A DNA stretch of 15,750 nt from JAVVUQ01 sp036653075 (GTDB taxonomy: Bacteria; Bacillota; Clostridia; Christensenellales; CAG-314): NCBI GenBank assembly GCA_036653075.1, contig JAVVUQ010000033.1:1-15750 (forward strand), written 5' to 3'. The notes under the pieces were generated by a model. The model made no database searches, had not been told where the DNA came from, and saw only the letters and a list, made by a program, of their open reading frames with translations. How positions within the stretch are numbered: the stretch's first letter is position 1; every line of letters starts with the position of its first letter. Positions 8,062-13,428 of this stretch are shown here, one piece after another. Made by a program: the position numbers and the translations under genes.

Positions 8062-8090
8062 TATAATATGTATGTCGGTTATAATATGTT
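8062..8090 (-). promoter_or_regulatory. Candidate sigma-K-type promoter of the cysteine-rich gene
   Basis: On the - strand AACA (8087-8090), a 16-nt spacer and CATATTATA (8062-8070) fit the sigma-K pattern mACm-N16-CATAnnnTA. Transcription would begin about 40 nt before the start codon. The region is very AT-rich and also contains the 14-bp palindrome ATATTATATAATAT (8056-8069), so a chance match is possible. No good sigma-A promoter was found for this gene. Confidence 0.4.
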
Positions 8091-8123
8091 ATCCTATATT
8101 TAAATATAATGGAGGTTTTATTT

Positions 8124-8396
8124 ATGTCGATGCCCACTATTACATACAGCGAAGGCACTCGTCCTCAAGCTATCACAGATATTATCGAATCAGTAGCTCT
8201 TGAACAAGCCGCTTTATCTCATATCCTTAACGCCGAAGGAGAAAAAATACAAAAAATAATATCCATAGCCACTACCGACCAACAGCTTTTAGCAGTAAAT
8301 AAATCTGTTCAATCAGTTATAAACGCCGTAACTCGATTAGAAATCGTACTTCAAACTAAACTTGAATTGTTTTCTGATAACAAATTTATTGTATAA
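8124..8396 (+). CDS. Small NAEGEK-domain protein, putative spore-associated
   Basis: A 90-residue protein that is almost all one domain. After MSMPTITYSEGTRPQAIT comes a helical segment with ESVALEQAALSHILNAEGEK, a second helix (IQKIISIATTDQQLLAVNKS) and a third ending VLQTKLELF. Of the 24 residues at the start of the domain, 19 match the C-terminal domain of the divergent cysteine-rich protein. From memory, short proteins and collagen-like or surface-protein C-termini with this motif are common in endospore-forming Firmicutes; I cannot give a family accession. It has no cysteines, unlike its neighbour. I start it at ATG 8124, 8 nt after GGAGG (8111-8115). An upstream in-frame ATG at 8109 overlaps that ribosome site. 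A TATAAT at 8080-8085 could be its -10, but the -35 is poor. Confidence 0.75.
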   Translation: MSMPTITYSEGTRPQAITDIIESVALEQAALSHILNAEGEKIQKIISIATTDQQLLAVNKSVQSVINAVTRLEIVLQTKLELFSDNKFIV

Positions 8397-8518
8397 AAAT
8401 TTCATTGCTATTATAATAGTATAATAAAATATTGTTAAATATAACAACTAACAGGTTTTAATGTTTTAATCAATACTACTGCAAATCAATGACTATATTG
8501 TAAAAAGCAAAAAAATAC

Positions 8519-8560
8519 ATCGTAAAATCAAACAAATATATCGTAAAATCAAACAAATAT
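8519..8560. repeat. Two exact 21-bp tandem repeats
   Basis: The 21-bp unit beginning ATCGTAAAATC and ending AAACAAATAT occurs twice with no spacer (8519-8539, 8540-8560). A degenerate third copy with one insertion precedes them at about 8497-8518. The copies have no internal dyad. Confidence 0.85.
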
Positions 8561-8614
8561 ATAAAATATCAATTAGTATGCGTGACATATTACTTAATTT
8601 GTAATGTTATAAAT

Positions 8615-8658
8615 CTTTTATATACTACTATGCGTGAAATAGTAGTATATTATAAAAG
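8615..8658. repeat. Strong inverted repeat with a 7-nt loop
   Basis: TATACTACTAT (8621-8631) and ATAGTAGTATA (8639-8649) pair perfectly around the loop GCGTGAA. CTTTTA (8615-8620) and TAAAAG (8653-8658) extend the stem past a 3-nt bulge to 17 pairs. The loop motif recurs in a weaker hairpin about 52 bp upstream. It directly abuts the terminator hairpin. Confidence 0.8.
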
Positions 8659-8692
8659 AGGATTGATGTATATAATCATACTCAATCCTTTT
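8656..8692. terminator. Bidirectional terminator between the small NAEGEK gene and acetoacetyl-CoA synthetase gene
   Basis: AGGATTGA (8659-8666) pairs with TCAATCCT (8682-8689), extended inside by GTAT/ATAC past a single bulged T. TTTT follows on the + strand, and CTTTTAT follows on the - strand. The two flanking genes converge here, 260 bp and 82 bp away. Confidence 0.75.
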
Positions 8693-8773
8693 AATGTTGT
8701 ATTTTTATATTTGTAATTTTTTCAAAATAATTTAATAAAAATTAAAAATACAATAATTATTATAGAAGTTTTA

Positions 8774-10753
8774 TTATTTTTGAAGTTCTAATAGTATGCT
8801 GTCAAAATAGTCCAAAGATTGAGGGTTGCTTAAAGCGTCTCTATTTGTTACTGCTCTGCCATTTACGATATTTGTCACTGCGCTTTCTACTTTCTTACCG
8901 TTTAAAGTTTTAGGAATATCTGGTACTTGAATAATTAAAGCTGGTACGTGGCGTGGTGAAGCGTTGTCGCGTAATGTCGTTTTAATTTCTTTAATTAAAG
9001 CGTTATCCAAAGTATAGCCTTCGTTTAATTGAACAAATAGTAAAACTCTTTGGTCGTCGTGGTAGTTTTGTCCAATAGCCAAGCTATCTACAACTGCGCT
9101 AATTTTGGCTACCTGATTATAAATTTCTGCTGTTCCAATTCGTACGCCAGATGGTTTTAAAACGCTATCGCTTCTGCCATAGAAAGTTACTCCTCCAGTT
9201 TTGCTGTTAAAGGTTACGTAATCGCCGTGGTGCCAAATATTCGGATAAACTCTAAAATATGCGTTCATATAACGTTCATTATTTTCATCTTTCCAAAAAT
9301 ACAGTGGCATTGATGGCGTTGGTAATTCGCAAACCAACTCGCCTTGAATGTCTTGCACTGGTAAACCTTTTTCGTTATAGCAATTAATTTTCATTCCAAG
9401 ACCTGCAGCTTGTAATTCGTTAGAATAAACTGGACTAATTGGATTTCCCGAAGCAAAACAGCCGTTTATATCTGTGCCGCCCGCAATAGAATTGAAGTGC
9501 AAATCGCTTTTTATTTCACGATATACATATTTAAATCCTTCGTCGGATAAAGCCGAACCAGTTTGAGAAATGCAACGTAATTCAGATAAATCAGCTATTG
9601 ATTTTGGTGAGAAGTTAGCTGCTAATAAAGAATGGATATAGCTTGCTGAAAGTCCGAAAATAGTAGCCTTTTCTTCTTCTAAGATTTTCCAAATTGCGCT
9701 TGTATCGGGATATGATGGATTACCATCATATAATATTATGCAAGCGCCTGCGCCTATTGCAGCTGCTTGCCAATTCCACATCATCCAACTGCAAGTGGTA
9801 ATATAAAGCATTTTATCTGTTGGTTTTACGTCGTGATGAAGAATTAATTCTTTAAGTTGATTAATAAGCAATCCGCCTGCTGATTGAACCATACATTTTG
9901 GTTTACCCGTTGTTCCCGAACTAAACATAACGACCATTGGCGCTGACGCGGACATTTGTTCAAATTCAAAATCTTTATCTGTTTCAGATTCGATTAAATC
10001 ATTCCACAATATCGATTTATTGATTTTTTTTGCGTTCTCCTCATTTCCAGCGTAATGAGTGACGATTACTTTATTTAATCCCTCAATTCCGTCTGCGATA
10101 ATCGCAGCGTTGGCGGTAACATCAAAAACTTTTCCTTTATAATAATACCCGTCAGTAGTAAATAAAACTTTAGGATTAACTTGTCCTAACCTATCAATAG
10201 CTGCGCCTGTTCCTATATCTGTTGCGCACGAACACCAAACAGCGCCAATCGCAGCCGTCGATAACATCGCTATAACGGTTTCAGGTAAATTAGGCATATA
10301 TGCGCAAACTAAATCGCCCTTGTTAACGCCAAGTTTTTTTAACGCTTTTGCTAATTTTATAACTTCAATCTTTAATTCTAAATGCGATATTTCTTTTCTT
10401 GTTTCATTCTCGCCTCTAAAAATTATCGCTGCTCCATCAAGATGAGAATACTTGAGCATATTTTCCGCATAGTTTAACTTTGCATTTGGAAACCATTCTG
10501 CGCCAGGAAATTTTTTAATGTCATCAACTGTTTTGTCATAGGTTTTTGAAACTTTTATGTCGAAATATTTCCATAATAGATCCCAAAATTGTTCAGGTTT
10601 ATTTACTGACCACCTATATAGACTTTTATAATCCACCATTTTAATAGCATTTTTATCACTTTTCTCAATCTCTTGATTAGCGTAAGTCATAAATTTATAC
10701 ATATTAGTTGACTCTATGTATTCTTGCGATGGCGTCCATAATAATTCTTGCAT
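8774..10753 (-). CDS. Acetoacetyl-CoA synthetase
   Basis: A 659-residue cytosolic ANL-superfamily ligase that would activate acetoacetate with ATP and CoA. It starts MQELLWTPSQE, typical of acetoacetyl-CoA synthetases, and has the family-length N-terminal region with FPGAEWFPNAKLNYAEN (82-98). Further motifs are the AMP/phosphate loop SSGTTGKPK (278-286), HHGDYVTF before residue 520, the hinge motif GRSDS (526-530) and the catalytic lysine motif PKTLNGKK (614-621; K620 corresponds to the acylatable lysine). I prefer ATG 10753 over the in-frame TTG at 10759, which is only 4 nt from AAGGAG (10764-10769). A close alternative is another short-chain acyl-CoA synthetase, but the N-terminus argues for acetoacetate. 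No thiolase, CoA-transferase or polyhydroxyalkanoate genes are nearby, so its pathway is open. A weak promoter candidate (TTGTTA, 19-nt spacer, TAGAAT) lies in the 152-bp upstream gap. Confidence 0.92.
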   Translation of the reverse strand: MQELLWTPSQEYIESTNMYKFMTYANQEIEKSDKNAIKMVDYKSLYRWSVNKPEQFWDLLWKYFDIKVSKTYDKTVDDIKKFPGAEWFPNAKLNYAENMLKYSHLDGAAIIFRGENETRKEISHLELKIEVIKLAKALKKLGVNKGDLVCAYMPNLPETVIAMLSTAAIGAVWCSCATDIGTGAAIDRLGQVNPKVLFTTDGYYYKGKVFDVTANAAIIADGIEGLNKVIVTHYAGNEENAKKINKSILWNDLIESETDKDFEFEQMSASAPMVVMFSSGTTGKPKCMVQSAGGLLINQLKELILHHDVKPTDKMLYITTCSWMMWNWQAAAIGAGACIILYDGNPSYPDTSAIWKILEEEKATIFGLSASYIHSLLAANFSPKSIADLSELRCISQTGSALSDEGFKYVYREIKSDLHFNSIAGGTDINGCFASGNPISPVYSNELQAAGLGMKINCYNEKGLPVQDIQGELVCELPTPSMPLYFWKDENNERYMNAYFRVYPNIWHHGDYVTFNSKTGGVTFYGRSDSVLKPSGVRIGTAEIYNQVAKISAVVDSLAIGQNYHDDQRVLLFVQLNEGYTLDNALIKEIKTTLRDNASPRHVPALIIQVPDIPKTLNGKKVESAVTNIVNGRAVTNRDALSNPQSLDYFDSILLELQK

Positions 10754-10786
10754 TTTCAATTTTCTCCTTACTTAACATTTATTTCT

Positions 10787-10800
10787 TCTGCATTTGCAGA
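10787..10800 (-). other. Small hairpin in the leader of the acetoacetyl-CoA synthetase gene
   Basis: TCTGCA and TGCAGA pair around a 2-nt loop. It lies about 18 nt upstream of the ribosome site and is a GC-containing stem in otherwise AT-rich DNA. It may be a small operator or an mRNA 5' hairpin; no known riboswitch pattern is seen. Confidence 0.35.
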
Positions 10801-10905
10801 TTTTATCTTATTGGATTTCTCATTAATCTAATATTTATATTCTATGTATTTCGAAAGAAACCATAACAATATTATGTTTTTATGTTATTATTTAATAGTA
10901 TTATT

Positions 10906-11679
10906 TTATGCCGTATAATAAAAATAACCTAACGCCGAGCCAATACATTTACCCTGTTTTTTAAGTTCGTCATTAAATCTTGATATAGATGAATTTTTAA
11001 AAATAAACTTATCCGCAATGTTGCTATGACTATCTTCTTTTAATATTGTAAATCTTTTTGCGAACATCGATATATGAGAATTTGGAAAACGTTCACGTAA
11101 AACTGAAGTTAATAACCAAGAATCACATATAAAATACATAGATTTTTCTTTGAAAAATGCCGCTGCCTGAGCATAAGAAGATTCAATATCAGATATTTTT
11201 AAATCAACGTCTTTTGGAATATGAACGACATATACTTTAAAGCCTTTTGAAAAAACATTTTCATTAATTTTAATATCCTCCGCAAGCAGATATGGTTGAA
11301 ATTGTAATCGCCCTAACCTAAAAACTTGCATATTAAGCAGCAAAATCATCCAACTATTTTCATTAAATCCTACTTCATTATATAATTGTTCATAAATATC
11401 AGCCCATATTTTTATATCATAAAATGTATCAATATAGATTTTGTGACAAATACCTTTTAAATCAAATTCTTTTTCTTTATCAAAAGCCAATCGTGTCATT
11501 ATGGATAACATTTTTTTTGCGCTGTTTCCATACGTTTTGTTAAAGACGTTAAAGAACTCATCGCTATTAATGTACAATAATTCTTTTAATTCATCGTATT
11601 TTTCAAATTCATTTTCGATAACGCATTTTGTCTGTCTATCATCAAGCTGTATTTCGTTACAAAATTTCAATAAATCCAT
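10906..11679 (-). CDS. Acyltransferase-domain protein (NAT_N / GNAT_C type, DUF5596-like)
   Basis: A 257-residue soluble protein. The N-terminal half (about 1-105) is helical. The C-terminal half holds the block I associate with GNAT_C-like 'acyltransferase domain-containing' proteins of Firmicutes: DTFYDIKIWADIY (84-96), FRLGRLQFQPYLL (120-132), VVHIPKDVDL (151-160), CDSWLL (185-190) and HISMFAKRF (202-210). The biochemical function of this family is not established to my knowledge. The ATG at 11679 has GGAGG 5 nt upstream. A perfect sigma-A promoter with a palindrome across the -10 suggests tight regulation. It ends 152 bp before the acetoacetyl-CoA synthetase gene on the same strand, so co-transcription is possible. 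No catalytic residue can be assigned. Confidence 0.72.
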   Translation of the reverse strand: MDLLKFCNEIQLDDRQTKCVIENEFEKYDELKELLYINSDEFFNVFNKTYGNSAKKMLSIMTRLAFDKEKEFDLKGICHKIYIDTFYDIKIWADIYEQLYNEVGFNENSWMILLLNMQVFRLGRLQFQPYLLAEDIKINENVFSKGFKVYVVHIPKDVDLKISDIESSYAQAAAFFKEKSMYFICDSWLLTSVLRERFPNSHISMFAKRFTILKEDSHSNIADKFIFKNSSISRFNDELKKQGKCIGSALGYFYYTA

Positions 11680-11750
11680 TTATTCCTCCAAAAAACCATT
11701 TTATAAATTCATTTTAAAACAATTTATATGCAATAGTATGTATTTGCGCT

Positions 11751-11780
11751 CATTTTGATATTATATAATAAATCAAAATG
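11751..11780. promoter_or_regulatory. Palindrome across the -10 of the acyltransferase-like gene: candidate operator
   Basis: CATTTTGAT (11751-11759) and ATCAAAATG (11772-11780) are perfect 9-bp arms around a 12-nt core that contains the -10 hexamer. A regulator bound here would block the - strand promoter. A hairpin role in RNA is unlikely, because the promoter start lies inside it. Confidence 0.55.
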
Positions 11781-11788
11781 TTTGTCAA
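11760..11788 (-). promoter_or_regulatory. Perfect consensus sigma-A promoter of the acyltransferase-like gene
   Basis: On the - strand TTGACA (11783-11788), a 17-nt spacer and TATAAT (11760-11765) match consensus in all 12 positions. The transcript would have a leader of about 75 nt. Confidence 0.82.
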
Positions 11789-11798
11789 GTTATACTTG
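11786..11798. promoter_or_regulatory. Palindrome bridging both divergent -35 elements
   Basis: CAAGT-TAT-ACTTG is a perfect 5-3-5 inverted repeat. It overlaps the -35 of the - strand promoter (11783-11788) and the first bases of the -35 of the + strand promoter (11796-11801). A protein bound here could control both genes. Part of the symmetry arises because both -35 boxes resemble TTGTCA/TTGACA. Confidence 0.45.
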
Positions 11799-11824
11799 TC
11801 ACATAATTCGATTTGTGCTATTAT
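11796..11824 (+). promoter_or_regulatory. Extended -10 promoter of the thiamine kinase-HAD gene
   Basis: TTGTCA (11796-11801), a 17-nt spacer and TATTAT (11819-11824) are preceded by TGC (11816-11818), an extended -10. The leader would be about 33 nt, too short for a TPP riboswitch. Confidence 0.72.
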
Positions 11825-11863
11825 ACTTATATAAAAATTTAGTAATATATATAGGAGATTAAA

Positions 11864-13153
11864 ATGAGAAAGGTTTGTTGCATCTTTGGCGCTTTTGATA
11901 TAGATATACAGAACGTTTATATTCCACCTAACGCTTATATAATCGCTGCTGATGGCGGATACAATCATTTAGTAAGTTTAAATATAAAACCTGATTTAGT
12001 TTTAGGCGATTTTGATTCATTAAACTATATTCCTAATTTAAATTCTATAATATATCCTACTGAAAAAGATGACACCGATATGATGCTTTCTGTAAAAAAA
12101 GCGTTAGAGTTAGGCTATAATTACATTTTAATCTATGGTGGGTTAGGCGGACGGTTCGACCATTCAATTGCTAATACGCAAGTTCTTTCTTATATAGCGG
12201 AAAATAATTGCTTTGGATTTTTAATAGGCGACAATAGTTTTATAACCGTTATAAAAAATCAAAGTGTTCAATTGAATTTAAATATAAATGTTTTATTATC
12301 GCTTTTTGCCCTCTCGTCTTCTGTGAATGTATCTATATGCGGCGTAAAATATCCGCTTAATAATTATACAATGTTACCTACTTATCCCATTGGTATTAGT
12401 AATGTCGCTACTGACAAAAAAATAAATATATCCACAAATGATGGTTTGCTTTTAGTAATGGTTCAACCTTCTAACTTAAATCTGTGCGATATTATGTTTA
12501 AAAGTGAAATAAATAACTTTAAACACGCAATATTTGATTTAGACGGTACACTGTTAGATACAAACGAAGATTGCGCAAATCTTGCTTGCCTTTATTTAAC
12601 ACAAATGGGTATAAACGTTAGTAATGATTTAACGATTATACTTTGCGCCTTAAGTATGCAGCAAACAGCCGAATATTTACATTTAAATTATCTACCTAAT
12701 ATATCGGTTTGCGATATTTCAAAACAAATTAATGACCTTTTTACTGATTTATACTTCAATAAGGCTGCTATAAAACCATTTGTGAAAGAATACTTGCAGT
12801 TTCTTAAAGAAAAAGGCGTAAAAATGTGCGTTGCCACTGCTACTCATAGATTTCTAACTGAAGCTGCTTTAAAACGCAACGGAATATATGATTATTTTTC
12901 TTTTATTTTAACGTGCGCAGAGTTACAAACTACAAAAGAAACGCCATATATATTTAACCAAGCTTTAACTAAAATTAATGGCACAATTTCAGATACCGTA
13001 ATTTTTGAAGATGCGCCACACGCAATTTCTACTGCATTTAATAATGGCTTTAGAGTTTTTGCTATTGAAGATTCCTTCCAATCTTACGCAACTGACAAGA
13101 TTAAAAAAGAATCCGAACTCTATATACGTTCATATGCAGATTTAATTGAATGA
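11864..13153 (+). CDS. Thiamine pyrophosphokinase fused to a HAD-family phosphatase
   Basis: A 429-residue two-domain enzyme in one intact frame. Residues 1 to about 208 are thiamine pyrophosphokinase (ATP + thiamine to thiamine diphosphate), with ADGGYNHL (29-36), GDFDS (48-52), EKDDTD (67-72), GGLGGRFDH (92-100) and the C-terminal GISN (177-180). After a roughly 10-residue linker, residues about 218-429 are a subfamily-I HAD hydrolase with DLDGT (225-229), motif II VATATH (323-328), motif III K358 and motif IV FEDAPHA (381-387). A helical cap between motifs I and II is like that of phosphoglycolate phosphatase or beta-phosphoglucomutase. All catalytic residues look present in both halves. 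TPK proteins normally end near residue 210. AGGAG lies 6-7 nt before the ATG. The HAD substrate is unknown; thiamine monophosphate is an attractive guess. No other thi gene is in the window. Confidence 0.9.
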   Translation: MRKVCCIFGAFDIDIQNVYIPPNAYIIAADGGYNHLVSLNIKPDLVLGDFDSLNYIPNLNSIIYPTEKDDTDMMLSVKKALELGYNYILIYGGLGGRFDHSIANTQVLSYIAENNCFGFLIGDNSFITVIKNQSVQLNLNINVLLSLFALSSSVNVSICGVKYPLNNYTMLPTYPIGISNVATDKKINISTNDGLLLVMVQPSNLNLCDIMFKSEINNFKHAIFDLDGTLLDTNEDCANLACLYLTQMGINVSNDLTIILCALSMQQTAEYLHLNYLPNISVCDISKQINDLFTDLYFNKAAIKPFVKEYLQFLKEKGVKMCVATATHRFLTEAALKRNGIYDYFSFILTCAELQTTKETPYIFNQALTKINGTISDTVIFEDAPHAISTAFNNGFRVFAIEDSFQSYATDKIKKESELYIRSYADLIE

Positions 13154-13216
13154 CTATTATTCAATTCGAATTTTATAAATTTTTTAAATAACTGTACGAT
13201 ATTTTATAAAAAATAA

Positions 13217-13260
13217 AAAATAAAGCTTTATTTGTAATTTTCTACAAAAAGCTTTATTTT
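13217..13260. terminator. Bidirectional terminator between the TPK-HAD and copper ATPase genes
   Basis: AAAATAAAGCTTT (13217-13229) and AAAGCTTTATTTT (13248-13260) form a 13-bp stem. Within the loop TTGTA (13232-13236) and TACAA (13243-13247) can also pair. A/T-rich flanks give U-runs on both strands, with the longer one on the - strand. The flanking genes converge here. Confidence 0.82.
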
Positions 13261-13281
13261 ATTTAAGCAATACTTATATTA

Positions 13282-13414
13282 TTAGATGTATCATTATCTA
13301 CATCTTAGTATTTATCAATATTTACATTATTAGTATTTATCGTTATTTATATTATTTCTTTATTTATTTTAAATAATACTTAATATTATTAGTAATTTAT
13401 CATTATTTATATTA
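13282..13414. repeat. Degenerate tandem repeat of about 25 bp after the copper ATPase gene
   Basis: Copies beginning TTAG occur head to tail at 13282-13304, 13305-13329 and 13330-13354, then after a 34-bp interruption at 13389-13414. The core TTAGTATTTATC is shared best by the second and third copies, and the last has one inserted base. A worn copy may continue into the end of the ATPase gene (from about 13415). I see no coding potential in it. Confidence 0.65.
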
Positions 13415-13428
13415 TTAATTTGTTTTTA

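Larger units (their letters stand above)
8397..8773. other. Gene-free stretch with repeats and hairpins
   Basis: There is no convincing ORF in these 377 bp. It contains a perfect 12-bp palindrome CTATTATAATAG (8408-8419), a hairpin TTGTTA/TAACAA (8432-8447), two exact 21-bp tandem repeats (8519-8560), two related hairpins whose loops share TATGCGTGA (8577-8585 and 8629-8637), and a terminator (8656-8692). It may be a long structured 3' UTR of the 90-residue protein gene or hold an independent small RNA. Confidence 0.55.

Noticed and set aside
8519..8560. Start of a CRISPR array
   Set aside because: The two repeats are directly adjacent with no spacers, lack the usual dyad and have no cas genes nearby.
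11825..11863. TPP riboswitch before the thiamine kinase gene
   Set aside because: The leader is only about 33-39 nt and holds no THI-box conserved segments.
11750..11968. 72-codon - strand frame across the divergent promoter
   Set aside because: It overlaps the well-supported start of the thiamine kinase gene and both promoters, and has no ribosome site.
13154..13428. tRNA or other structured RNA gene in the gap after the TPK-HAD gene
   Set aside because: The only strong stem is a symmetric A/T-flanked terminator; no cloverleaf, TTC-arm or conserved RNA motif was seen.
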